Notes: generated by a model not told the origin, from the sequence alone. Shown: positions 23,812-36,640, numbered from the stretch's first letter. The stretch: 64,000 nt of DNA from Magnolia sinica (GCF_029962835.1 NC_080585.1:59445443-59509442); one strand, 5' to 3'. Translations and numbers: made by a program.

Positions 23812-25498
23812 TTATTTGTTGTTGTTGTAAGAGTGACCTACTAAGTTAGATTTTAAACGCTCCTTAAGTAGATCAACTATTTTTTCAGCTAAAGGGTTTC
23901 GGTTCTGATTTTTATAGTTGATATAGTTGCTCATGGGTTTTTGAAAAGTTTTAGTATTTTTAGAAAAATTTTGATTAGTACTTGTCCCTTTTAAGTTTGA
24001 AGTCTCTCCTTTCACAAACTTGGGAAGATTAAACTTTTGTTTATGAGGAATATTTTTATCATAGCCCAAACCGGATCAATCGCCACATTTCCTTGAACCG
24101 GATAAAAGTTTTTCTAACTTTGGATCATCCTGGGCATATCTCCATGTATCCTTTAAACTCAAAAGATAAGAAACTTCAAGTTTAAGTTTATCATTTTCAG
24201 ATTTAAGATTTTCAATCTGGGAAGTTTTGAATTCTAAATTGCATTTGTATTTTTCAAAACAATCTGAAATATGGGATTTTTTTAAGACAAGAGATTCAAA
24301 GTTTTCTTTAAGTTTTAAATACTTTTCTTTTTTAAGTTTTAGTTTTACGACAATTTTACAACTTTCCTTGTATAGGGCATTGTAAGCATCTTGAAGATTT
24401 TCTTCATTTTCATGATCACTATTCAGATTTTCTTCACTAGTTAAATTATCATGATCTGAAAAAGTGAACTTAGCTAAAGTCATAAGGGCTTTAACTTCAT
24501 TGCCCGACTCGGTTTCAGAGTCTTCTAATTCAGAAGAGGCTTCAGAGCCAGAAGATTCATCCCAAGTAGCCAACATACTCTTCGTTTTAGGTTTTTCCTT
24601 TTTAAGACACTTGTTTGCTAAATGCCCATATTCTTGGCAGTTGTAACATTAACTATTTTTCAAAGATTTTTAAGTTTTAGATTTAGATTTAGATCTCTTC
24701 TTATCATTTGATTTTTGAAAATCAACCCTCTTTTTACTTTTGAAAATCTTGTAAAAATTTTTTGCTAAAAGATCCATATCCTCTTCAGAATTTTCTAGTG
24801 ATATACATTTAGAAGATTTAAGGGTAATAGATTTACCTTTAGGAGCTTTAAAATTTAACTCATAGGTTTGTAACGACCCAACTAGTTCTTCTACCCTCAT
24901 ATTGTCCGTATCACAAAGTTCCTGGATCGCAGTAACTTTTGAGTTGAACCGTTCAGGTAATGAGCATAGTATGTTTACACACACTTTACTTTCTGGGATT
25001 TTATCACCAAGACCCCACATAGAGTTCACAATGTCATTTAATCTTGTATAAAAGTCCATGAACATTTCATTTTCTTCCAAATGTATTTCCTCAAATTTGG
25101 TTGTGAGGAGTTGGACTTTAGATTTCTTGACAATTAATGTTCCCTCGTGTGTCATCTCTAAAATATCTCAAGCTTTCTTTGTAGTATCACAGGATATAAT
25201 TCTTTTGAATTCATTCGATGATAGTGCGCAAGTGATTATATTTAATGCTTTTGAATTGACACTACTCTCACTTTTTTGAAGTGTGGTCTAAGAAAAATAA
25301 GGTGAAACTTTCATTAATTTAGATCCATTGATACCAGTTACTTCAATGGTACGAGGAGTTCATTCAGTCACTGTGGCTTGCCACACGTTCTCATCCATGG
25401 CTTTTAGGAAAATCCTCATCCTGGCTTTCCAATAGGCATAATTGGAGCCATCAAATGGTGGAGGCCTAATGACTGAAAGGCTATCAAAATTTGACATC
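23812..25498 (-). pseudogene. SIRE-A gag
   Basis: Starts MSNFDSLSVIRPPPFDGSNY at 25498. UBN2-type gag core: FMDFYTRLNDIVNSMWGLGD and RFNSKVTAIQELCDTDNMRV. One CCHC zinc knuckle CYNCQEYGHLANKC is at 24607-24648, followed by a long Lys/Glu coiled-coil-like segment (24076-24576) and an Asn/Lys-rich tail. Compared with SIRE-B, Trp codons became stops in TE*TP, YFS*TT and KA*DIL, and a Gln codon in NS*CYN. Dead, but nearly full length. Confidence 0.88.
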
Positions 25499-25567
25499 TT
25501 ATAAATAGCTTAGATCAATTAGCTCAGGAAATAAATCCAAATTATAAAAAATTAAAACGAGCTATTA

Positions 25568-25581
25568 GGCTTTGATACCAC
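25568..25581 (-). other. SIRE-A primer binding site (tRNA-Met type)
   Basis: On the minus strand gtggtatcaaagcc follows the 5' LTR. The canonical site TGGTATCAGAGCC, complementary to the initiator tRNA-Met 3' end, is intact in SIRE-B; here one G is changed to A. Confidence 0.88.
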
Positions 25582-25582
25582 T

Positions 25583-27487
25583 TGAAAATGTCAAGCTATA
25601 TGTCTTTGGGGGGGGGGGGTTAAATAGGACTATGCCAAATTAAAACTTTAACAGCAGAATTTAAATAAATAAAGGAATAGTAGCACTTTAAACCAATCAC
25701 AATGTGGAAATGTAAAGCAACCTCAAATAGAGAGATTGATACCAATGTTGTTCTAAGGACAACCTTGCACTATAAAAACATGGCAGGATAACCTTATTAG
25801 AACAATTTGAATATCAAAATCTCAAACTAAAAGAAAATAAAGGAAATAGCAAGAAATAAATTATAAACTATTACAACATTCCCCCCAATGCTTGAAATGT
25901 AAATATTACAACATTCACTTCCATACATACATCCCACAACTTTGAATGATAAAAGATAGGAAAAATAAATCACACATCCACAAAACACAAAGAGTTATAG
26001 TGGTTCACCTGTGTGTTCACCAACTGTTAAATAATAGCCACACAGCTTGCTACTCTACTCCCAATATCCTCACACAGGGGATATCAACATTCACTATGAA
26101 AATAGGTTTCTTAGGTTTACCTAAAACCTTCATAATTGTGTCTTTCAAATGGGCTTACACAATTCAAAAAACCCCACTTCTGAGTTTTCTGGCTCTCCTC
26201 AGATAACCAACAGATTGAGATTTTTCTGGCTTAATCTGAAATAAAACTAAAAGAATGAAATTTACAATAAAGTAATATACCTGGATTTCTCCTTTTGTTG
26301 TAGCTCGGAAGAACCAAATCGGAGTAAAAGTTCGAATAGAAGTTCAATATCCAATACTCACTTAAGAAATGGTTCTAGGTTCTAGATTGATTTTAAATTA
26401 AACCAGCTGGGATATTTGATTTTGATTCCAAGAAGAAGAAATATTACAATTCCTCTTTTCAATTCAGATTGGAATATAGAAACAAAATCAAATCAATAAA
26501 GCTAATAAAAGAGAATATTAAATATGCACAAATTAGCTTAAAATAAACACTAACTTATCTCAGAGTGATGCCTTGATTTTACTTGAATTGAGTTATCAAA
26601 CTCTGAAATTCGTCGTCTATTTATAGTTGCAGAAACTCGTCTACGACTGATCCTAAGGACAGTACGACTGGTCGTAGGACGAACTGCATTTTGAAATTTT
26701 GAGCACAATCGGATAAAACCGTTCCACAACTGGTCGTAGTCTGTTCACGACCAGTCGTGAGCCTCCACGACTAGTTGTGACGCACCAGGTTTCATTTCTG
26801 TAGTTTGAGTCATAGAACCAGGATTGGTCATAAGACGAGTCATGTACTGTTCACATGACCAGTCGAGAAGACTCCAAGACTAGTCGTAGCTCAACCAAAA
26901 AATTCTGAAAAATTGCAATAACTGATGACTGGCTTGAAATTTCTTGGACTGGTCGAGCCAGTGGTAGGACTAGTCAAACAAGGTCCAGGACTAGTCTTAG
27001 AACAGTCCATACACTTATAAAAAGATTCAATTTGAATTATGTATACAAAATGACCTACCCTAGGGTTAATCTAAGGTCATTCATACCTTAAATGTGAAGA
27101 ATGGACATTGAATCTTTATAAGATAATTGACCTTTGAAGATTGTAAAACTTTGGGATCTCTATACTTGATGTAGCATTGAACTTGAGATCTTCTAGAGCT
27201 TGAATTATACTTCATTTCGAGTTGTACACGAACTTGAGTCTTTGAACAAGATCACTTCTTTCGTTGTAGCTTGTAGTTGCATTTCTTGAAATGGTTTGAA
27301 GTAAATCTTCATTCCTGACTTGAAGAAACATGTTTAGAGAGGTGATGCAATGTCTTGAACCCATATGCAATGTCTTGATCATATATACAAATGAGCTACA
27401 CAAGACATAGATTACACAAGATATATATTGATGTTTTGGCACCACAAAATTTGACAACCAAAGGAGCATAAAACCATAGCACTTATA
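25583..27487 (-). repeat. SIRE-A 5' LTR (right copy)
   Basis: 1905 bp; matches 16734-18669 with scattered differences. Starts TGAAAATGTCAAGC, then a run of more than ten G; ends CACTTATA. Contains a TATA box (26617-26626, minus strand) and the palindrome array (26634-27005). Confidence 0.92.
26634..27005. promoter_or_regulatory. Palindrome array in SIRE-A right LTR
   Basis: Same array as 17798-18185, with some units damaged, e.g. gtacgactggtcgtagg kept but catgaccagtcg altered. It lies upstream of the minus-strand TATA box of the promoter-bearing LTR. Confidence 0.65.
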
Positions 27488-28930
27488 AAATATATATATT
27501 ATAAGTTTTTTATTTTCATTTTCATTCGCAAATACATTCATCATCCAACCAACTATTAATAACATTTACAAAAAATAAAATATATCCAACCAACTCTTAA
27601 TAATAATTTGCAACTTAACCTACTGGGAACCGTCATGCACCGTAATGTCTTATAGCAGAGCGGGTTCTGAGGAGTTACAAGTTAACCCTGACGATAGCAT
27701 ATAAATGAAGCGATAAAGATATAAATGATTCAAGATTAATTTAAGGTTTCGAGAACTTACATCCATCTCACTCTTACTGCCAAGTAATCCTGATGAAAAT
27801 GCATCCACACTACAAGAAGGGAAAAAAAAAGAATCTGTGGCTGCACCGATACGGTCTAGTATGAAGGGCTGCTTGCATACCCAATGTTCGGAAGATTGGG
27901 ATCAAGCCACTACGTAGTTCTTAATATTTAAATCAGAACATTTTACGGATAAGCAGAGAAAAAATAAAAACAAATCATAATAGAAATATGTGTACCTTCT
28001 GTTACACTTAAGAAGATGAAAGGTTGAAACAGAGGAAAAAAGACCACCCCACATACTCTACAAATTCATCAAAGAAACGAAGAAAGGAAGCAAATCAAGG
28101 GCAAGGATTCCTTCTACAAATGATATAAGCAAAACCCATAAAAGCAATTCTCATTGCAATCCATTTTCTATCAGATGAGATCAAAATCCAACTTCAAAAA
28201 AGAAAATATAGAGAGAAAAGAAAAGGAAAGAAATACCCATCTCATATAATTCATAAATTACTTGAATAAGTGATGTAATCAAACCTGTCAAAGTAGAATC
28301 GATTCTAGATTATAATAAATCAAGATCCAACATCCAAACATGAAAAAAAAAAAAAAAAAAAAAAAGGAATCTGGATATGATTTTGATTAAACCTTTTGGC
28401 TTTGAGAGAGAGAGAGAGAGTGTGTGTGCGAAAAATGTGCGGAAAATGTATCGAAGTGTCAAGTACTGAGGTTTTATAAACCCACACGCGTGTAGGAGGC
28501 TGTTCATGTACACGCCATTATATGTTACAGCTTAGCATATAACAATAAGATCTAACCCATTCATCGGGTGGGTCCCACCATTTATATTATTTAATAAATA
28601 AACATACCTGGATTTATTCTTTATGATACATAATTTAGAAAAAAAAATTACAAGATTACTAAGTACTGAAAGCCCGAGTAATAATGAAATGGCTCCGGCC
28701 GAGTATTCTAATAAGCAAGGAAAGATAATATGCTGGCAATTGTGGCATTTGCATTACACGCATGTATTCTTAGAAAAGGAAAAAAAAAAAAATGTATGCT
28801 TAGAAAAGCTACTATACAAGTGTAACTGTTAGGTGGAATAGCTCATTCACATCCAAAACCCAAAAATTTGAGCAGAAAATAAAAACAGGGAATCAAATTG
28901 GATATCTGATGAGGCAAAGTAAATAAATTG

Positions 28931-28965
<35 letters not shown>

Positions 28966-30305
28966 AAAAAAGGAATCTCAACTAAGCCTGGAAGATCTAC
29001 GGGTCTGCCTGACTATTGCAGGCCCCTTTTTTTTTTTCTTTTCTTTTCTTTTTTGCATATGGGCCTGTGAGGAGGTAGCAAGAGTAAATGTGAAATCCCT
29101 CGGTTCATTCAAAAGCATTGATGGCATTTCTTTCACTTCCATGCTTAAGGATAAACTAATGCTTCACTTAACTTGATAATCTACCATCATTAACAGAGAA
29201 TTGCCTAGGTAGCCTCGATTTCTGATTCTTGCTTCTGAATGTTGGACGAGAGGGGGCATAAACTTCCAAAGAATGACTTGTGGCTTTGCCTATTAGTTTA
29301 ACTCAGCAAACAGGTTGTAAACTAAAGATCCTGCTCAGGTAATAAGATACATGTTTACCTACTCGGAATTTCACATGCTGAAGGGTGCAGTTAAATGCAT
29401 TGTTGAATTGGTTTGCAATAATTACTCCAAAGAATAGAAGCACAATCCAAACGAGACCCACTTGGAAAATTCGTACCTTTTGAGATTCAAATAAACAAAA
29501 AACGTAACTGAATCTCCAACCATATACAAGAAGAACCACTTACAAATTCAAACCTTTTGAGATTTAACTCAATTCCCAACCATATTTTGAATAGTAACAA
29601 AATTAAAAAGGCCCAGAAAGAGAAATTCTTTCTAGAATTTGAAGTTTAAAACCAGCAAAAAGCCTAAGAATGTACATGTGCATTGGACTTAATGAATAGG
29701 TAAAAAGGAGAAGCCTACTGAGTTGACCCTATGAGTTTCCAACCTGGCATATGACCATGACATGAACTGCATGACGAGAATCGGCATCAATGAGAGTGAC
29801 AGGAATTAGCTTCTTGGTAGTCCATAAGGAAAATTTCACAATCTTTATTGCTAGAATAAGCTTTTTCTTTTACCTTGTTTTTTTTTTAAAAAAAAAAAAA
29901 TTCAATTTCTATTAGAGTCTAGTCATGTTATTCTATCGAGTAGTCTGTTCTTTAATTCGTTGGTGGTTTTCTGCTAAAGTAAATTGGATTTACTAAGAAG
30001 AATCAACCATCTCAGTCATCTCAAAATTAACGTAAATATCTGACACATTCTCCAAATTGCTTGTATGATGGCATCATGTGATATCCGAGTTAAAGGTTTA
30101 CATTCATCATTTATTTATTTTTTGAATGATGGTATACGTCCATCTTGGTCAATGGCCTCATAAAGACTAATTTTGAAAATAAATAAAAAGCCATTTCAAT
30201 GATACTTTGTAGCTAAAAAAGAAATTCAGATGCTTAAAAGCAAGAAGAATCATAGGAATCCAATCCAAGGCTTTTTGTGGTGTGGTATACGTTAGTTCTC
30301 AATTC
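27488..30305. other. Mostly non-coding stretch with simple repeats
   Basis: Apart from the exon-like pieces given separately, I see no gene. Simple repeats: a poly(A) run near 28341-28364, (GA)n then (TG)n near 28404-28430, (TA)n at about 28936-28963, and poly-T/poly-A runs near 29030 and 29878-29900. If the CACTA call is right this is CACTA interior. Confidence 0.45.
27761..28075 (-). other. Possible 5' exons of an unidentified gene
   Basis: On the minus strand, a pyrimidine-rich leader-like stretch (28015-28100) ends at a donor-like aacagaag|gtacac near 27996. An acceptor-like aatattaag lies near 27925. A following exon has an ATG near 27886 (MQAALHTRPYRCSHRFFFF) and a good donor gagatggat|gtaagt at 27761. 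The Ser/Arg-rich N-terminus could be a plastid transit peptide. The piece is on the same strand as, and upstream of, the enoyl-ACP reductase remnant, so it could be that gene's first coding exon separated by SIRE-A. Sequence similarity is too weak to say so. Confidence 0.3.
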
Positions 30306-30306
30306 T

Positions 30307-30512
30307 AACAAGTCGGGCCCAGGGTTCGGTAATCCAGACCATTAGTCTGTTGTAACCCACCATGGATCATTGACCCTTAATGTCTCTCTTGAAGCCATCT
30401 ATTAGCCACAAATCAAAAGGTTATGATCACCTTAACTGAGGAGATTTTTCAAGCATGGTCCATCCATGATGGGATGCAGCGGATCAATGGTCTAGGTTAC
30501 TAAACCATGGCT
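30307..30512. mobile_element. MITE with about 50-bp inverted ends (hAT-like)
   Basis: The left arm (ggttcggtaatccagacc then catggatcattgacc) is matched in inverse by the right arm (catggtccatccatgatg and ggtctaggttactaaacc). The interior is about 100 bases with no coding capacity. Total about 205 bp. The target duplication was not resolved. Confidence 0.55.
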
Positions 30513-30659
30513 AGGGGTGCAAATAGGTCGGGTTGAGGGAGCTTGGACTTATGATTATTTTCAGAATAGGGCATGGACTTAACCATTCTGATGCCAACAT
30601 CCATCAAACTCCTACAAAACCAACCTCCACAAATTCCAACGGAAATATCAAATTTTCAA

Positions 30660-30825
30660 AAACACAAATCCAGGGGGTTCTGAATCCAGGGGGTTTCCAA
30701 TCATGGGGGTTCCGAATCCAGGGGGTTTAGGGCTGGCGCTGGGAGAGAGAGATTGAGAGAGAGATCTAGAGAGAACCACCACTATCAATCGATTGAGAGA
30801 GAGATTGAGAGAACCACCACTATTA

Positions 30826-30867
<42 letters not shown>

Positions 30868-31075
30868 ACCTCAATGTTCGTGAAGAGATTGACAGGAAGA
30901 GAGAGGTGGGAGAGATCTGTAGGGCCAGCGTTGGGAGAGGGACAGATGAAGAGGAGAGCCGATGAGAGGGAGAGGGAAACAGAGATCATTTTAGGGCCAG
31001 CGCTGGGAGAGGGACAGATGTAGAGGAGAGCGGATGAGAGGGAGAGAGAAACAGAGATCGTTTTAGGGCCAGCGA
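30660..31075. repeat. GA-rich region with tandem repeats
   Basis: Several 'gaatccagggggttt' units (30663-30731) are followed by (GA)n at about 30836-30863. Then come two full copies of a 72-bp unit starting agggccagcg (30921-30992 and 30993-31064) and the start of a third at 31065. Open frames here are low-complexity and not believable genes. Confidence 0.8.
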
Positions 31076-31120
31076 AATGAAGTGAGAGTTGGCTGAAGTC
31101 AGCAAGTTCTGTGGATCCCA

Positions 31121-32795
31121 TGTCACACCCCGAACTCGGAAACTGGGCTCATTAAATTCCTAATCGCTGAATCGGTGCCGATAGCCTCCGTATTACCCCA
31201 TTCTCGGCTCCCGGCACATACACCAGGTTCTGATCCTGTGATCCTACAAGGAGGATTTCAAATATGATTTTGATTCAGTATAAGCATAACCATAAGCATA
31301 ACCCATGATCATTAACCATAAGAACACCATCACAAAATTCACTATAATAAAAAACTTAGAATACAGTGCATATGAAGGGAATACAAGATAATGATAATAA
31401 CAGAAACTCCAAAAGCTCGGCCGCACACTCCAACTATGACAAGGCTATGACTGCATCCTGGCGTCACCTGCATGCATCAATCGTGCGTAAGCTTATAGAA
31501 AGCTTAGAGGGTGGTGTAAGTGTGTGCGCAATATGAGCGTACTCAAATTACAAGGTCAGAGTAATGCAGAATTATACTGATGAGTACCTGAATGCAAACA
31601 GCCGTACCAAGGCTATGTAGTATAAGATATGAATGCTATCGGCCATTTCAAGACCATGCGATGCATGATACTACTCAAGCATACCAATCCTCATCCAGAT
31701 CCACATACAGCTCATCAAATATCAGTACAGTTCTCATTCTGGATAATCACCGGGGTTTAGTACACTCCAAATGGCACTGTCGCTCTCCCAGCCGCACAGT
31801 CTAAGTGAGCATAAGAAACCTGACTATCCGCCTAACCAATAGTCTGTCAATACTTATCCGGCACGTCGATAGTGGACCCATTCACGAGCTGGTCAAACTC
31901 AGCCTAGTAGCCCCCTACCCTCGGGTGAGTAAGGCCACACCCCTTTCCAACCGAGCATGACATAGTGGGAGATGCGGCCTCCTGGTATTCAGCCCTCATG
32001 CGCTCATATATCGACTCAATCTCGACGTTGGAGTCATCCTCTAATACCATAGGATTTAGAAATTTTCATCCAAGGACATATATAGCGCCCCGATGCTAGA
32101 AACAGTATTTTCGGTATCCAATCCAGCCACCCACAATATGTATGTGGAGGTCATGGCCCTGATGTCGCTAGGGCATCCAATAATCACATCACACAAATGC
32201 AAGTGCATGAATCACCCTACCAGACATGCAACAATCTTGCGCATACCGCGCACTCATGTGGGGCAACTCCGCCTATCAGGGAGCCTATAAACAATCTGCC
32301 TAAAGGCATATGCTATGATCAGTCACTTCTCATATCAGGCATACATATGATGCGTATGATCATGAATCATGGATCTAAACTAAACAAGTTATGTGGTGAT
32401 GGGCTCTGTTCATAACGAAGATGGGCCTAGACGGTTTACACACTACAAGTATGGGCCCAACAATGGGCCCTAGGGAGAGTGACAATGCGAACATTTAGCC
32501 AACATCATCCTTACAATGTGGACGTCAAGTCATCATTGCTCTCAAGGCATAGTCCGCTATAAAGGTCAACACATATACCATGGTGGAATCACATTACAAT
32601 GGGCCTTAGTACGTCCTATTGGGCCTCGACCCATGGGCCTCTAATACATTAAATGCCCTCATAACATGGGTCTCATATATATATCAAGGTGGGCCACAAA
32701 TACATCAAGATGGGCCAATCACATGGGCCTCATATATATCAAAGTGGGCCTCAACAACGGATCACAAATAATCAAGATGGGCCTAATCACAGGGG

Positions 32796-32870
<75 letters not shown>

Positions 32871-35164
32871 CATATTAAAAGATCAATTGGACCACACTCC
32901 AAATAACAGTGGTGACAATGATTTCCACCATTAAAATTCTTAAGGCCCACCATAACATTTATTTTCTATCCAATCTAGTCATGAGGTCACACAGACTTGG
33001 ATTAAGAGGAAAACAAATTTCCTAATGATCCAAACTCTTGTGACAACAAAGGAGTTTCAATGGCAGAAACTCAATCCCCAATGCCTTTTTGCTGGGTGGT
33101 CCACCTGATCCTAGATCTGTCTCAGTCTTTTGCTCATGCCATAAAATGAGCTCTCAAAATGGTTGGACGACTTGGATGCAACACATGCATCATGGTGGGT
33201 CCCATATATGGATGGTGTGGATTACATAGGTGAGACCCACAGAACTTGGTGATGCCACTCCAGTAGCTACTTAGCTGGAGTGAGGTACACCAACTGTCCC
33301 ACCCTGGGACGGTATGGGTTACAATACATACATCAGTGGGTCCCACGTGGGAACCACCATAATGTTTATTTTCCACCCAACTCGTGGATAAGGTCACACA
33401 GACATGGGCCAAGAGGAAAACAAATTTCATATCATCCAAAACTTCTGACCCAAAAAGGGTTTTAACGGCAGACATTCAATCCACCGTTTCCTGCCGTGTG
33501 GGCCACCCGAGCTCCACATAAGGCTAATTTTTAGGGGGCCCACTGTCCCAAAGGGGACCCAACAAATGCATGGTGTTGATGGTCGACACACATCATGGTG
33601 GGGCCCACGGCTAGGACCGTGGGTCCTGCCCATCCGTCCGCCCATCAGTGCAAGATGTTGTGCGTCCTCTGTCAGCAGCAGCACAGATGTTGCTGTTGTT
33701 TCATGTATTTTTTTGAAAAAAGGATTTTCTTGTGGTTTTTCCTAGGTGGGGCCTGCATACGAAAAATTCAACCCAACCACTGGATTCTATGGCCCATGAT
33801 AGATCAAACGAGTCCAATATGCAATATGTTTTTGGCGGGTAGAGACATTAAGGTGGGTCCTAATGGATTTTAAAGGTGAAAAATGTTGTTTTCCATGCCA
33901 GGGCCTACCAGAAAATCGGATTGGGTTCATTTCTCAGCTTAATGCCTAAAGTGGGCTGAGAAATGAAATGGACGGTGTGGATTTGATTTTTACAGAAAGG
34001 TAGGGCCAATATGAGTAGCCTACCCTAAAAGCTCATTTTTTTGTGTTAGCTTGTAAGTACACACCCATGTTAGTACACGCTCTCCAAATTAACCGCACTT
34101 ATCCAGCGTCCAGGGACACTGGACGGCATGGGTATAACACATGCATCATGGTGGGCCCTACATGGACGTGGGCCACCTCTTTGGATCACTTGATATTTGT
34201 GTTTTTCCTTCCGGCCAGGCTCAATAATGGGCTGAATGGTGTAGATCCATCAGGCGGGTCCCACATGAAAGTGAATGGCATAGATAAAATATACGCTTCA
34301 TGGTGGGACACACACACTAGATGGGTCACACACCCCTTCATCATCATCATACAAAAGAAGAGAGAGAGAGAAAGAGAGAGAGAGAGAGGGACCCCACCAC
34401 TATGGGCCCCTCATGGTTACATCACATACATTAAAATGGGTCCCACCAACAAGTGGGCCCTAAAATAAGAATCAACGATGGATCACCCACCTATTGCACT
34501 CTTCCTTGATCCCTTGGACTCCTATGCTCCTTGCCTTCACTTTTGATGGTGGTTGATGGAGTTTTGATGGTGGGTATGAGAGATGAGAGGGTGGGCCACA
34601 CTTGAGTTGCTCTTGGGGATTTTGGACGTGGGATGTTACTTATGGAGTTGGAGAGTAGAGATAAAATGAGAGAAAAAAGAGAATTAATGGATGAAAGGGA
34701 TGGGTGGAGTGGTGGTTGTAAGGAAAGGAGATGGATGGGTAAGGTTTGGTTCGAAAATTTGTAAAAGAGGAATGGGTAGGGGAGAGAGAGAGTTGACTTA
34801 TGGAAAAAGGCAGGATGGGTGTTTTACTTGGGGTATGGGGTGTACTTGACTTGAGTGATTGATTGATTGATGGGACATGTCATAGAGATTCCCTCGAAAT
34901 TCGTAATGCGCGGCGTTTCTTCAAAATGAACGCGGGCCCACAACTTCTAGCTTGGGTATCGAATTGATGCGCGAGTCGCGGCGTTGGAACCGCGGCGACG
35001 ACGCGGTCGCTAGGGTACAAGTTTCGGGTTGAGTCGACTCAGGTATGTAGGACTCGGCTTAGGTTCGCATACAAACGTCGGATATAGGTCAAGGGTTGCC
35101 GAAATTCGACCGGAAGGACCGAAGAAGCCTACGGAATGGTACGGTCTAGAATACGGGTCTTACA
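31121..35164 (-). repeat. Tekay-1 3' LTR (left copy), 4.0 kb
   Basis: Aligns end to end with 39735-43748. It includes a long (TA)n tract at about 32800-32866 that is nearly absent in the other copy, (GA)n near 34355-34389, and several stretches of the 'cacatcatggtgggtcccac' interspersed family shared by both copies. The family members were therefore inside the LTR before this insertion. No believable gene within. Confidence 0.94.
32798..32867. repeat. (TA)n microsatellite
   Basis: About 33 perfect TA units in the left LTR; the right LTR has only a short interrupted version at 41400-41427. The expansion is later than insertion. Confidence 0.95.
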
Positions 35165-35180
35165 ACTCTCCCCTCCAAAT
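35165..35180 (-). other. Tekay-1 polypurine tract
   Basis: atttggaggggagagt on the minus strand, directly before the 3' LTR start TGTAAGACCCG. Confidence 0.85.
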
Positions 35181-35296
35181 AAAAATTTTGTCTTCAAAAT
35201 TTATAAAATCATTGCAAGTAAACATAACTCATAATAGAAGAGGAAACAAGGCATCGTCATATAAATTAGAGACAGCATACATGCTATAACATATAA

Positions 35297-35524
35297 TCAA
35301 TCATCAAAGAGATGGGGATAGCGCTCTCGAATCTCGGCCTCGCGCTCCCAAGACGCCTCATCAACAGAATGATGACCCCACTGAACCTTTACCAAGGGAA
35401 TAACCTTGGTCTGGATGACCTGCTCCTTCCGATTAAGGATGCGGACTGACTGCTCAATGTAAGAAAAGTCCTCGCGAACCTCCAACTGCTGCCAATCAAT
35501 AACAAGAACTACTCTGACCCACAC
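35297..35524 (-). pseudogene. Tekay-1 integrase C-terminus with chromodomain
   Basis: The 75 codons have QLEVREDFSYIEQSVRILNR then KVQWGHHSVDEASWEREAEI and end RYPHLFDD with a stop at 35297. This is the chromodomain-like tail typical of Tekay/Del integrases, thought to guide integration to particular chromatin. The join to the integrase core upstream (35525-35763) is frameshifted. Confidence 0.88.
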
Positions 35525-36640
35525 TTCCCTAACATAGAGACATGAAAAATATTGTGGATGCCAAACAACTGAGATGGTAAGGCAAGCCGATTGGCCATGG
35601 CGCCAATGCGCTCAGTGATCTCAAAAGGTCCAATGAATCTCGGGGCAAGCTTGCCCTTCACTCCAAATCAAATTACGCACTTCATAGGTGAGACCTTGAC
35701 ATACACATGGTCCCCTACATCAAACTCCAAGAGATGACGCTGGCGATCAACAAAACTCTTCTACTAGCTCTGAGTTGTGCGCATCCTTTGCCTGATGATA
35801 TCGATAACCTCTAATGTCTGCTGCACAAGCTCGAGACCTAGGAGACGCCGCTCTCTGACATCGGTCCAACAACTCAGAGATCTGCACGGTTTGCCATATA
35901 GTGCCTCAAAAGGAGTCATGCCAATGGTCGCTTGATAGCTGTTGTTGTATGCGAACTCAGCCAATCGTAGATGCTCATCCCAGTTACTCCCGAAATCAAT
36001 CGCACAGGCCCGAAGCATATCCTCAAGTATCTGATTAACCCTCTCGGTCTGGCCATCGGTCTGCGGATGATACGCAGTGTTGAGCTGTAAATTAGTGTCC
36101 ATCGCTCTCTGAAAGCTCCTCCATAACTGAGACGTGAACATTGGGTATCGGTCAGAAACAATCGAGACTGGAACGCCCTGTAGTCTCACAATCTCCTCGA
36201 TGAATAACTTCGTAAGCCGGTTCAAAGGCCAAGTTGCACGAATCGCAAGAAAATGTGCCGACTTCGTCAGACGGTCCACGACAACCCAGATCGCGTCATG
36301 ACCGTGCTAAGTCCTTAGCAAACCCATGATAAAATCGGTAGATACGTGCTCTCACTTCCACGTCAGGATGCTCAATGGCTGCAATGGACCAGGGGGTCAC
36401 TGATGATCAGCCTTGACACACTGGCATGTGTCACACTCGGCCACAAAACTGGTAATTTGGCACTTCATCCCCGCCCAAAAATACTGTCTCCTCATATAAT
36501 GATACATCTTCGTCGAGCCAGGGTGAATAGAAAATCGCGATCGATGTGCCTCAGTCATAAGATCTCTGCACAACTCAGGAATATCTGCGACACACAATCG
36601 GCCTCTAAAGTGAAGTCCACCATCAGCACCAATCTGCTAA
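35525..36640 (-). pseudogene. Tekay-1 integrase core
   Basis: The HHCC zinc finger is in 36397-36597 (HRSRFSIHPGSTKMYHYM...CDTCQCVK). The core at 35764-36279 has VDRLTKSAHF-type first Asp (MDRLTKSAHF), IVSDRYPMFTSQ second Asp and QTDGQTERVNQ with the Glu, then LRLAEFAYNNSYQATIGMTPFEALYG. A stop separates finger and core near 36280-36395. The region 35525-35763 codes the linker (KFGVKGKLAPRFIG-like on inspection) with frameshifts. Confidence 0.88.

Larger units (their letters stand above)
16734..27487 (-). mobile_element. SIRE-A: Ty1/copia SIRE-type LTR retrotransposon, decayed
   Basis: LTRs of about 1.9 kb start TGAAAATG(C/T)CAAGCTATATG and end ...AGCACTTACA (left) or ...AGCACTTATA (right). 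Minus-strand order: tRNA-Met primer site, gag, protease, integrase, reverse transcriptase, RNase H, an extra ORF, polypurine tract. The DSGCSRHMT-type protease (here DRGCSRHMT), the TPQQN integrase block and the extra ORF after pol are SIRE/Maximus hallmarks. The flanks are an (AT)n tract, atata versus aaata, so a target duplication cannot be claimed. All coding parts carry stops or shifts. Same family as SIRE-B but older, judged by more LTR differences. Confidence 0.93.

Noticed and set aside
16729..27492. Target duplication for SIRE-A
   Set aside because: The flanks atata and aaata lie in (AT)n DNA and differ by one base, so the match has no weight.
30648..31121. 157-codon minus-strand frame rich in SLSLSL
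   Set aside because: It is a translation of (GA)n and 72-bp tandem repeats, not a protein gene.
32666..32934. Frames with long YIYIYI runs
   Set aside because: They are translations of the (TA)n microsatellite.
33134..33475. 113-codon frame present in both Tekay LTRs (also 41694-42035)
   Set aside because: It lies in MITE-family sequence, is kept open only because the LTRs are copies, and shows no domain.
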